Of a stretch of 27,373 nt of DNA, positions 20,747 through 27,373 are shown piece by piece. The notes beneath the pieces were generated by a model. The model was not told the DNA's origin and searched no databases. It saw only the letters and a program-made list of their open reading frames with translations. A program made the translations under genes and the position numbers. This stretch comes from a virus, in the IMG/VR virus record IMGVR_UViG_3300037882_001394, positions 1-27,373 of that record; one strand, 5' to 3'. How positions within the stretch are numbered: the stretch's first letter is position 1; every line of letters starts with the position of its first letter.

Positions 20747-20769
20747 ACAATTCTAACCTTTAAAATATC

Positions 20770-21144
20770 ATGCCTGCCGTAAACGCAACTCAATTCGGAA
20801 CCAATGTAAACTGGGGTATCAATGCCGCAGAAACTGGTTTCATTATCAATTCTTATACCCATAAATACAGCAACGAAAAGGAAACGATTCCCGGACGTTT
20901 CGGATCAACCGAAACCGTGATATATTTCAACGAAACCGTTTCTATATCTATGGATGGAGAAATCCCTGCATCAAGTCCGTTCTCTGGAACTCTTGCAGCT
21001 ACCTTAACCCTTGGAAACCCTCTAAGCTCATACCTGAAAGGCTCTATTACCACAGGTCAAACCATCACGGAAAGTATCGAGGTAACTGCCGACAGAAAAG
21101 GAGCTAAGAAGTTCAAGCTAGAAGCGATGTATTATCCATTCTAA
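20770..21144 (+). CDS. major tail (tube) protein
   Basis: 124 aa, small for a siphovirus tube protein but with typical features: it starts MPAVNATQFGTNVNWGI, has beta strands and alternating hydrophobics (SYTHKYSNEKETIPGRFGST; VSISMDGEIP; TLTLGNPLSS) and ends FKLEAMYYPF. It stands between gpU-like and chaperone genes where lambda V lies, has its own leader hairpin and a strong terminator, as expected for the second most abundant protein. Only the position and fold-like pattern support the call; no family name can be read directly. Confidence 0.75.
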   Translation: MPAVNATQFGTNVNWGINAAETGFIINSYTHKYSNEKETIPGRFGSTETVIYFNETVSISMDGEIPASSPFSGTLAATLTLGNPLSSYLKGSITTGQTITESIEVTADRKGAKKFKLEAMYYPF

Positions 21145-21175
21145 TTTTCAATCATTCTTTCATATTGTATAATAG

Positions 21176-21204
21176 AAAAAGGCATCTGTAATGGATGCCT
21201 TTTT
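21176..21204 (+). terminator. intrinsic terminator after the major tail gene
   Basis: AAAAA-GGCATC/GATGCC-TTTTT (stem 21176-21186 with 21194-21204), 7-base loop, then CGCGTCC. The promoter-like element follows ten bases later. Confidence 0.88.
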
Positions 21205-21213
21205 CGCGTCCGT

Positions 21214-21233
21214 TTGACAATCTCTATAATAAT
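21214..21233 (+). promoter_or_regulatory. promoter-like element before 21236
   Basis: TTGACA-ATCTCT-ATAATA-AT, 22 bases before ATG 21236 and just after a terminator. Confidence 0.52.
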
Positions 21234-21235
21234 AG

Positions 21236-21625
21236 ATGATACAGATTACAGATATAAATTTGGTTTCCGCTCTATTAACAATGGGAATCTCTCCAGAGGT
21301 GGAAGCACCAATAACAAAGGTGAAACGATTCGACAGGGATGGAAACCCTTTCGAGCATTGCACATTCAATTTCCAAGGTGAAAGCATGTGTGGACAGTAT
21401 AAGACCACGGATCTAATCCACGCATGGAACAATCCTAATTTTAATGATGAGTTTCCAGAACACCCTTTCGCATATATTAGATGCGCTTTTAATAACAGGG
21501 AATTCGCTCTTGATAAGGTTAAGCAGGCAATCCCGTTGATTATCATAGAGAAGAACGGTAAGCACGTTGCAATCAGTGAGAATGCATCAAAGCAGCTTAA
21601 AGAAGAAACCTTTAGAAAGATATAA
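21236..21625 (+). CDS. hypothetical tail-module protein (129 aa)
   Basis: Not recognised. It is a compact alpha/beta protein with a conserved-looking core (TFNFQGESMCGQYKTTDL, PFAYIRCAFNNREFALDKVK) and a helical C-terminus. It stands between the major tail gene and the chaperone, overlapping nothing and ending one base before the chaperone ATG (21627). It may be a further tail assembly factor. Confidence 0.58.
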   Translation: MIQITDINLVSALLTMGISPEVEAPITKVKRFDRDGNPFEHCTFNFQGESMCGQYKTTDLIHAWNNPNFNDEFPEHPFAYIRCAFNNREFALDKVKQAIPLIIIEKNGKHVAISENASKQLKEETFRKI

Positions 21626-21626
21626 G

Positions 21627-22010
21627 ATGAATAAGAAGAAAGATAATATACAGGGGAAAGCATTCTTTACCAATGGCTTTAAGTTCAAAGGGGTCAAATA
21701 TGAGGCAATGACCAATGGGAGACTTGGGATTTTGATCCAAGTAAACAGCGCATTTATCAATGGTGGTAACAAATTGAGAGCTGTATATGATGCCGCTTTC
21801 GTCCTTAAAACATCATATGACGATTTAGAGGAAATCATTACAGAAGGTAATTTCAATAAGGAGGTTATTCAGTTTATGGATACATTCGATTATGAGGATA
21901 CATTCGAGCTGGAAAAGCTTATCTGTAATATCACTGAGGAGATCCAAGCCGTAATGGTGGAAACCCGCAATGATGAGGATGATGAAGATATTGAAGATGG
22001 AAAAAAGTAA
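21627..22010 (+). CDS. tail assembly chaperone, short form (gpG-like)
   Basis: 127 aa. It is the zero-frame product, with an acidic C-terminus (ETRNDEDDEDIEDGKK). Position immediately before the tape measure gene, plus the slippery site near its end, identify it as the tail chaperone equivalent to lambda gpG. Start at ATG 21627; a more upstream ATG at 21567 lies inside the previous gene and is not favoured. Confidence 0.82.
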   Translation: MNKKKDNIQGKAFFTNGFKFKGVKYEAMTNGRLGILIQVNSAFINGGNKLRAVYDAAFVLKTSYDDLEEIITEGNFNKEVIQFMDTFDYEDTFELEKLICNITEEIQAVMVETRNDEDDEDIEDGKK

Positions 22011-22216
22011 GTGAACCTTTCTTCCTCGCTACCCTCATAATGAATATTGCGAGTGAAACAGGATGGAGCGAAAGGGACATTTTAAATATGAGCTATGCGC
22101 GTTCATGGGCATATCAGCACGATATTCTTAGGAAGCGTGGTAAGGAAACCTACTTCAGATTCGGGGAAGCAGACATGGACGATATGTTTAATCTATTCGA
22201 CTCTCTGGCAAATTGA
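21627..22216 (+). CDS. tail assembly chaperone, frameshifted long form (gpG-T-like)
   Basis: At heptamer A-AAA-AAG (22001-22007), immediately followed by the zero-frame stop TAA, a -1 shift lets ribosomes read on in the frame GTA-AGT-GAA-CCT. It adds about 69 residues ending in FNLFDSLAN at TGA 22214-22216 and giving a 196-aa fusion. The extension has no start of its own suitable for an independent gene at the junction. The fixed ratio of G and G-T is needed to assemble the tail around the tape measure in lambda and most long-tailed phages. The final TGA lies in the TTGACA box at 22213. Confidence 0.85.
22001..22007 (+). promoter_or_regulatory. -1 frameshift slippery site A AAA AAG
   Basis: Classic heptamer in the zero frame GGA-AAA-AAG-TAA. 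Slippage leads to the open extension 22007-22216. Confidence 0.85.
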
Positions 22217-22232
22217 CAATTCGCTATAAGTA
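22213..22232 (+). promoter_or_regulatory. promoter-like element before tape measure gene
   Basis: TTGACA-ATTCGC-TATAAG-TA directly abuts ATG 22233 (20 bases). The TGA is the stop of the G-T chaperone. Nearly identical to 2587-2606 before the tRNA-Thr half. Confidence 0.62.
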
Positions 22233-23684
22233 ATGAGTGAAGTAAAGGTCAAATACGCCGCTGACACTACGGGAATCGATAAAGCTAATAAGCAAGTTGA
22301 ATCCGGGATCGGTGGTTTATCTTCTAAATTAGGAGGATTGGCTATGGGTGTGGCTGGCGTTGGTGCTGCATTTGGAGCTTTAACAGTTGGTGGACTTGCA
22401 AAGGGTTTCAGTGATCTTATGGACTATGCTGGAGGCTTATCAGATCTTTCCGAGATTACAGGAATGACAGCGGGTAAACTTGCCATATTTTCCAAAGCTT
22501 TAGAAGATACAGGAGTTTCCGCAGAAAGTATTACTAAGATCATTGCTGGATTGAGTAACAAGCTTGAAGACCCCGGAACAGAAACCGCAGGATGGTTACA
22601 GAAGTTCGGATTATCCATTGCAGAGGTTCAAGCCATGAACCCGGAAGAGAGGTTTAATGCGATTGCAAAGGGTATAGGAGGCTTAACAAGCCAATCTCAG
22701 AAACTTAGTGCATCATCCGCATTATTCGGCAAGCTGGGTGCTTCTCTGGTTGTCATGTTCAAGTCACCTGATGTTATGCGAGAATCTACAAAATATCTCG
22801 GCTCCCTTGCTGATAATTTGACCAAATACGCGGCCGATCTTGATGCTGTGGGTGATTCAATCGGTGGATTACGTTTAAAGATTCTTGGTTTCTTCGCTGG
22901 TATGGCTGGACCTAATATGGACCTCTTCAAGAAATTGAAGGAAGGGATTGATAATATCGATCTAGGACCATTAGGAGCGAAGTTCGGCAATATTGCTAAT
23001 GGACTGATTGAAGCTCTTAAAGATGGTAAGTTTTATGAAGTGTTTTCTGTAACCATTCATAAGATCGGAGAATTGCTTATATCTGTTTTTGAGTTTGGAG
23101 CACAGAGATTCGGGAGAGTCCTAGAGGATACACTAAGAGGAACCAAACTAGGAAGAATGATAGGCATAGAGGATGCTAAGACCGTTGACGTTGGAAATGG
23201 TGCCACTGCAACCTTCAAGTCTTACAGCACTCCATTAGATGATTTCTCTGATATTCAAAAGAGAAACAAAGGATTGTTTGGCACTTCTGATTTTCCATCT
23301 GGTAATCCATCAAAGCATAAGGATCTGACATTAGAAGAGGGTGTAAAACTGTTTCAAGATACCGTTGATGAGTCCTTAGAGAAACGAGCTAAGGAATTTA
23401 AAGAGTGGCAGGATTCCAACTGGCAACCGTCTTTTAATATGATGGAACCCGGAACCACTAATATTCCTGATTGGTTGAAGAAAAGTAATAAGAGCAATCC
23501 AGAGCTTCCTATGTTCAAAAGGGAGAATACAAGCCTTTCTCATATGGCTTCTATTGGTGGCGCAAAGGCTATCACCAACAATCCATTGATCGACCTTCAA
23601 AGGGAGTCTATAAAGATTCAAAAGGAGATTGCCCGTAATACTGCAAGATCTTATGGTGGAACCATGTCAGCGGTTTATATCTAA
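22233..23684 (+). CDS. tail tape measure protein (short, 483 aa)
   Basis: It starts MSEVKVKYAADTTGIDKANKQ, the usual tape-measure opening, then a Gly/Ala-rich hydrophobic stretch (about 26-60, AMGVAGVGAAFGALTVGGLA) and long helices (EITGMTAGKLAIFSKALEDTG, SKLSASSALFGKLGASLVVM). The C-terminal half is charged and ends in a helix (DLQRESIKIQKEIARNTARS). 483 residues at ~0.15 nm each imply a tail of about 70 nm, short for a siphovirus. The frameshifted chaperone just upstream confirms the role. Confidence 0.88.
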   Translation: MSEVKVKYAADTTGIDKANKQVESGIGGLSSKLGGLAMGVAGVGAAFGALTVGGLAKGFSDLMDYAGGLSDLSEITGMTAGKLAIFSKALEDTGVSAESITKIIAGLSNKLEDPGTETAGWLQKFGLSIAEVQAMNPEERFNAIAKGIGGLTSQSQKLSASSALFGKLGASLVVMFKSPDVMRESTKYLGSLADNLTKYAADLDAVGDSIGGLRLKILGFFAGMAGPNMDLFKKLKEGIDNIDLGPLGAKFGNIANGLIEALKDGKFYEVFSVTIHKIGELLISVFEFGAQRFGRVLEDTLRGTKLGRMIGIEDAKTVDVGNGATATFKSYSTPLDDFSDIQKRNKGLFGTSDFPSGNPSKHKDLTLEEGVKLFQDTVDESLEKRAKEFKEWQDSNWQPSFNMMEPGTTNIPDWLKKSNKSNPELPMFKRENTSLSHMASIGGAKAITNNPLIDLQRESIKIQKEIARNTARSYGGTMSAVYI

Positions 23685-23694
23685 TATTCCTAAT

Positions 23695-23714
23695 TTGACA
23701 TTCTGGGTATTTTA
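23695..23714 (+). promoter_or_regulatory. promoter-like element before 23716
   Basis: TTGACA-TTCTGG-GTATTT-TA, 21 bases before ATG 23716. Confidence 0.48.
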
Positions 23715-23715
23715 G

Positions 23716-24522
23716 ATGCCAGATGTAAAACCAACAATTAAAGGGAAGCTATCAACGCCCGGAACATCCCAGACATTACCTAGGGTTAATGCTTCGATGG
23801 ATGATAAAGGAAAGTGGACGGTAAGACACGCGATTTCCTGTAATATAGCAGATGTAGCACTCCTTACACCGCGACTAGGAGCACCTTGCCCGCATACTAC
23901 TTATTCTTTCACCACTCTTGCAGGTATTGATATCGAGGAGGATGGTAAGACCGCAACAATCACCGGAACCTATACAGGAACCCAAGTCTCAGAAGATGAT
24001 GAGGATGACAGCTCCGGTAAGTATAGTTACGAAACCAATATTTCTTTAGGTGATGTTCCGATTACGGAATATTACAGATATGAGGATGTGGTTGAATCTG
24101 AGAAGAACGCAATCAATCGTTACCTTAGTTCTAGGTATGGTTCTAAAAGTGATGATCCAGAAAATGCGGGATACTATACATTAATTGATGAGGGAACCCA
24201 TGTAAACGGGAGAGAATTCATCATAGAATCAGAACTAGGAAAGGAACTATTGGATTTCATCAGACGCGGAATAGTAACCCGTTTACAGCCTAGTATTATA
24301 CGCCGTGTGAGTTACACCGCGAAATCAGAACCCACAGGACCAAAATATAATGATGTGGGTTACATTAAAGAACCAAGGGAAGCACCTGCTATATCAGACG
24401 ATAGAAACTGGCTGTTTAATGGAATGACTTCCACGCAAGACGGATCGGTTTGGAGAATCACTGAGGAATATCTCCTTAGTGGTCGCGGTGGATTCTATAC
24501 AGAACTTTACGGAGACAGCTAA
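23716..24522 (+). CDS. distal tail / baseplate protein (268 aa)
   Basis: Not recognised by family. Beta-rich protein (HTTYSFTTLAGIDIEEDGKTA) with a central acidic loop (SEDDEDDSSGKY), a segment NAINRYLSSRYG and a C-terminal WRITEEYLLSGRGGFYTEL. It stands directly after the tape measure gene, the standard position for distal tail or tail-hub components. Start and element distance fit the late-gene rule; it runs into 24526 with only 3 bases between. Confidence 0.65.
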   Translation: MPDVKPTIKGKLSTPGTSQTLPRVNASMDDKGKWTVRHAISCNIADVALLTPRLGAPCPHTTYSFTTLAGIDIEEDGKTATITGTYTGTQVSEDDEDDSSGKYSYETNISLGDVPITEYYRYEDVVESEKNAINRYLSSRYGSKSDDPENAGYYTLIDEGTHVNGREFIIESELGKELLDFIRRGIVTRLQPSIIRRVSYTAKSEPTGPKYNDVGYIKEPREAPAISDDRNWLFNGMTSTQDGSVWRITEEYLLSGRGGFYTELYGDS

Positions 24523-24525
24523 TAT

Positions 24526-25398
24526 ATGAGATTTGTTAAATCAGGAGAGTTCGTAAGATCATCCGATATAAATGACCTTGTAACCCATTCCCGAAAGAGA
24601 ACGAGCAAGCCGAAAGTGTTTAATCCACCTGTAAGGATGGTGTATAATCCCTTTGATGTTATAAGCAGGGAATACGATGGCACAGATTGGTTATTCAAGC
24701 TCCAACCTAGTTGGATCATCAGTGATAATGAAACCAGTTCTATACAGGTTCAGAATACAGATAATGACTGGACGAATCTGGATGATTACCCATCGTTCAA
24801 AGTCATTAAAGGACCGGAGAAACATTTATATTTAAACAAGACTTCCGCCCGTCTTACTTGGGAGACATTCCCGCAACCTGATAAGCTTCTCATACTTCAA
24901 TCGGTAGCATTATCAGGTGCCGAGGATCTTTATAGTTATACAAACAAATTCCCATCTGTAGTATATGGAAGCGGAATCACTACAGAATGCGCTTTTGGAA
25001 GTGTTACAGGTGGTTTAAGCGGATCGTATATCAAAGGAGGAATCATCCATTGTGGTGATAAGAACTTTACCGTGCCGAACTATGAAATCGATTTGGGAGA
25101 TAATGGAAGGAAGCTTTTATATTTTGAAATCGAGTGTGAAAGCAATCGTGATGATGATAATGAAATCTTTCTCCCTGCTGTTAAAACGAGCGCATGGGAA
25201 CCAGCTTGGGAGGATACATCAGATGATGAATATCCCGACAATACACACCCTGTATTAGCTACAGGATTAGGAACCATAATAGTTCCAGTAGGTGAACTGA
25301 TAATAGCAAGTGGAAGCTTGTCAGCATTTAACGCCACTGGATGTGATAATATCACAATTTCGCAATGTGCTGGAACCCTTAGCTATTCGAGGGGATAA
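24526..25398 (+). CDS. tail tip protein (290 aa)
   Basis: Not recognised. Starts MRFVKSGEFVRSSDINDLV; beta-rich with WLFKLQPSWIISDNE and a Gly/Ser-rich C-terminal region (GSGITTECAFGSVTGGLSGS, then a Asp-rich DDDNEIFLP). Second gene after the tape measure; coupled to the next gene by TAATG overlap (25396-25400). Probably part of the tail hub or an early fibre adaptor. Confidence 0.62.
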   Translation: MRFVKSGEFVRSSDINDLVTHSRKRTSKPKVFNPPVRMVYNPFDVISREYDGTDWLFKLQPSWIISDNETSSIQVQNTDNDWTNLDDYPSFKVIKGPEKHLYLNKTSARLTWETFPQPDKLLILQSVALSGAEDLYSYTNKFPSVVYGSGITTECAFGSVTGGLSGSYIKGGIIHCGDKNFTVPNYEIDLGDNGRKLLYFEIECESNRDDDNEIFLPAVKTSAWEPAWEDTSDDEYPDNTHPVLATGLGTIIVPVGELIIASGSLSAFNATGCDNITISQCAGTLSYSRG

Positions 25399-26648
25399 TG
25401 ATTATAACAACTCTTCAAGAATTGGCTTTAGTGTCTTCTTGCTGTGATTGTGAGTGGCCTACTTGCGATGCTCCATCGTTATCATGCCAATCCATCGCAA
25501 TAGAAGCTTGTGGTTATTCGCTACCGGATCACCCTGATTTATCCGTGGAGGATGCCTGTAAGCTCTATAAGACTAAAGCCAATGGTTATGATCTTTTCAG
25601 TTCTGAGAATCGTTATGATTTGATCGGATATGAGGAATACTTAACAGGTGTTCAGGATATCACCAATAATACAACTGCAACGGTGGAAAAGTATTATGTA
25701 GGGACCACCTGTAATGCTCATTTTATCAATACCTCCCATTATTATTCTAATGTCTTTCAACATTTCCCATATGATGAGGGAGAGGAGGATTTTACTGATA
25801 CAGATACTATCATCAGTTCATCCACTTTAAGCGGTGGATGTATAGGAACCCGCACTTGGAATGAAGATCCGCCAGAGGAGTTCAATTCATGTCCTACTTA
25901 CAATCCCGATCCTGATGAGACTTGGATTTATACAGCACCCGGAACTTATACAAAATCATTAACAGGAGACGTGCCTCCCGACTATACAGAATCGGAAGAT
26001 CTTACAGTTACATACAGTAATCAGATAACCATAACAGACTTAACCGAACATTTGGTTACATTGGCTTGGGATGAGGATACGAATGGACAAGAGTGTATTT
26101 CATCTGTAACAGCCGCAGGTTTGAGCGGGTGCGAACAGGTAACATCCGCCACCAGAGTTCGTTATCAAGTTGGTATTCCTGAGACTGAAAGTTATCGAGG
26201 GTATGATGCCGCACATGCAGCTTGGACAGAAGCAGACCCGGAAGAGCGCGGACCAGAACCTAGGGAAAGAAGTGTTTATATCATGGAATGGGATCTAGTA
26301 TTCTTTCCAAAGGATCTATTAGACTGGCAGATATTAAAAGCTGATTACGACTCTGCAACGGCTTCTCTAAGCTCATGGAGTTCTTGTGAATCAGAAACAC
26401 CGGGAGAGTGTGGAGACGCTCCAGAGGTGCCAGCTAATCCCGGTAATGATCCACCATCGGAACCTGTTCTAGTAGGTTCTGAGGATTGGACATATAGCGG
26501 TGGTGATGGGTGGTCTTCATGGTTTGAAATGCCATTACCAGAAGAACCGGGAGAGATACGAATAGTTAATACCATGGTTAAGTGCTGGAACTCGGTAAGA
26601 CTAGGTTCCAAGCCTCAATCATTCGGGGAAATAGTTGATTTGGAATAA
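25398..26648 (+). CDS. Cys-rich tail protein (416 aa)
   Basis: The N-terminal 40 residues carry six Cys (C15, C16, C18, C23, C30, C38), followed by further Cys through the protein (e.g. GTTCNAHF, SGCEQVTSATRV). The rest is acidic and rich in Thr/Tyr/Trp (PDPDETWIYTAPGTYTKS, WDEDTNGQECISS), ending with a Trp/Gly-rich domain. A Cys pattern of this type in a tail protein suggests disulphides or metal binding outside the cell. Function is otherwise unknown; tail-tip or host-recognition role is inferred from position. Confidence 0.62.
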   Translation: MIITTLQELALVSSCCDCEWPTCDAPSLSCQSIAIEACGYSLPDHPDLSVEDACKLYKTKANGYDLFSSENRYDLIGYEEYLTGVQDITNNTTATVEKYYVGTTCNAHFINTSHYYSNVFQHFPYDEGEEDFTDTDTIISSSTLSGGCIGTRTWNEDPPEEFNSCPTYNPDPDETWIYTAPGTYTKSLTGDVPPDYTESEDLTVTYSNQITITDLTEHLVTLAWDEDTNGQECISSVTAAGLSGCEQVTSATRVRYQVGIPETESYRGYDAAHAAWTEADPEERGPEPRERSVYIMEWDLVFFPKDLLDWQILKADYDSATASLSSWSSCESETPGECGDAPEVPANPGNDPPSEPVLVGSEDWTYSGGDGWSSWFEMPLPEEPGEIRIVNTMVKCWNSVRLGSKPQSFGEIVDLE

Positions 26649-26649
26649 T

Positions 26650-26844
26650 ATGAAAAAGTTCAAACGTCCTAGGAAACTTAAAGGGCTTGGGGATGTAGTT
26701 GAAATGATTGCCAAACCCATTGCCAGAGAAATAGATAAGACCATCGGAACCGATCTTAGTAATTGTAATCTTTGCCAGAAACGAAGGGATAGGCTTAACC
26801 AGCTTGTGCCTTTTGAAGATGATGATTCCGGGACGCTTCCCTAA
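26650..26844 (+). CDS. small CxxC protein of the tail module (64 aa)
   Basis: Basic N-terminus (MKKFKRPRKLKGLGD), a helix (VEMIAKPIAREIDKTIGTDL) and a single C39-x2-C42 pair in NCNLCQKRRDRLNQL. Small proteins with the pattern AKPIA..D...GT.L..C..C..R...LN occur in phage tail/lysis regions; role unknown. TAATATG start, one base after the previous stop. Confidence 0.58.
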   Translation: MKKFKRPRKLKGLGDVVEMIAKPIAREIDKTIGTDLSNCNLCQKRRDRLNQLVPFEDDDSGTLP

Positions 26845-26854
26845 ATAATGGGAT

Positions 26855-27373
26855 ATGAAGTTGTATCTTGATAAAGACACTGGCGTTTTCACACCATCCC
26901 CATTAGATAACTCTGCAATATCTGAAGTGAACTTTAGGAGAGGTGATACGGCTGTAATTGAATTGATTTTTACATCTGGTAATGTCGCTTTGTCTGCTAT
27001 CAATGATAAGACCATCAAATTTGGTATTAAGAGACTTGGTAATTATGAAGGTGGATTCTTGGTCTATTCCGATGAATTCACAATGTCGGGTAACAGCTAC
27101 ATATTCACACCATCATTTAACACCGTTCCTCTTAATGAGGCTTTAAATCATAACAGTCTCTCAGGCGATGACATTGCATCTATTACAGGTGCTTTACAGG
27201 TAAGATGGGAATCGCTATCAAGCATTGCCCGCTCAAATGCTATTAACGCTGTTATCTCACACGATTATATCAGTGGTGATGAAGGAACACCAATGGAGAT
27301 GCCTAGCGCGGAGGATTGGCTATTAACTGCTTTAGATCCTCTTAGTGCTTCTATCCATCTTGCAGGTTCCACC
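26855..27373 (+). CDS. tail fibre protein, N-terminal part (3' end outside window)
   Basis: Opens at ATG 26855 (MKLYLDKDTGVFTPSP) and stays open to the window end, 173 codons. Residues ~25-130 contain FRRGDTAVIELIF, the adaptor-domain motif, and the region from about residue 49 to the end matches the left-edge fibre (1-398), with bases 27307-27373 identical to 332-398. So this gene and the left-edge gene are recent paralogues, presumably tandem fibre genes differing in their distal parts. It lacks the promoter-like element. Confidence 0.88.
   Translation, partial: MKLYLDKDTGVFTPSPLDNSAISEVNFRRGDTAVIELIFTSGNVALSAINDKTIKFGIKRLGNYEGGFLVYSDEFTMSGNSYIFTPSFNTVPLNEALNHNSLSGDDIASITGALQVRWESLSSIARSNAINAVISHDYISGDEGTPMEMPSAEDWLLTALDPLSASIHLAGST

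Noticed and set aside
21160-21663. 167-codon minus-strand open frame in the tail module
   Set aside because: Crosses a strong terminator and is antisense to two tightly packed plus-strand genes. The minus frame at 26578-27018 is rejected likewise.
13831-23714. Standard sigma70 promoters using TTGACA with 17-bp spacing
   Set aside because: At 17 +/- 1 bases downstream the sequence falls in or after the start codon and shows no TATAAT-like box; only the 6-base spacing gives a recurring second box.
1-27373. Integrated prophage with host flanks
   Set aside because: Phage genes lie on both sides of the tRNA half and its arm sites; no attL/attR pair or host genes are visible.
1-27373. CRISPR array or diversity-generating retroelement
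   Set aside because: No regular spaced repeats; no reverse transcriptase or template/variable repeat pair. The fibre similarity is ordinary paralogy spread over many base types, not A-specific.

Overview
This window is most of the genome of a temperate, lambda-like siphovirus (long flexible tail). It carries a near-complete set of head and tail genes: small and large terminase, a gpW-like protein, portal, S49 protease, coiled-coil scaffold, major capsid, gpFII/gpZ/gpU-like connector genes, major tail protein, a tail chaperone with a -1 frameshift, tape measure, distal tail proteins and fibres. It also has a lysis module, a tyrosine integrase and an excisionase-like protein. Phage sequence lies on both sides of what looks like attP (5' half of a tRNA-Thr gene flanked by tandem arm-type repeats). 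The source is therefore more likely a free or circularised phage genome than an integrated prophage. The host phylum cannot be fixed from sequence alone. Genes almost never have a Shine-Dalgarno sequence and often start at TAATATATG-like sites. One protein has a lipobox signal peptide and moderate G+C. These fit a Gram-negative, non-proteobacterial host such as the Verrucomicrobiota/PVC or Bacteroidota groups; this is a guess.

Layout. Bases 1-977: end of a tail-fibre gene with 16-17-residue repeats. 988-2341: holin-like protein, an odd tRNA with anticodon CAT, DUF1353 protein, a tiny membrane peptide and a CHAP-type endolysin. 2342-2864: attP region. 2865-4034: integrase. 4129-4344 (minus): excisionase-like protein. 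4345-4666: structured non-coding DNA. 4667-5677: two small plus-strand genes, one with a zinc ribbon. 5749-7994 (minus): an operon of six small early genes, one broken by a homopolymer. 7995-8489: divergent control region with a strong hairpin and operator-like repeats. 8490-11372: small plus-strand genes including an HNH endonuclease, a lipoprotein and an HTH protein. 11373-11655: candidate packaging region. 11656-27373: head, tail and fibre genes in lambda order.

The most notable signal is a recurring promoter-like element, TTGACA-N6-YATAAG-TA. About ten copies sit in the late region, most exactly 20-23 bp before an ATG and often directly after a terminator or fused to the upstream stop codon. 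A near-identical copy stands before the tRNA-Thr half gene in attP. The two most abundant structural proteins (major capsid, major tail) are the only genes where the element lies about 70 bp upstream; both leaders contain a hairpin followed by about 24 unstructured bases. I read this as an unusual short-spacer promoter (or similar unit) giving very short leaders for most late genes.

Other points: no recognisable replication protein or classical CI-type repressor; three early proteins with related Cys pairs; a 36-bp element repeated in opposite orientations before two early genes; and a second copy of the tail-fibre N-terminus at the right edge that is identical to the left-edge copy over the final 67 bases.
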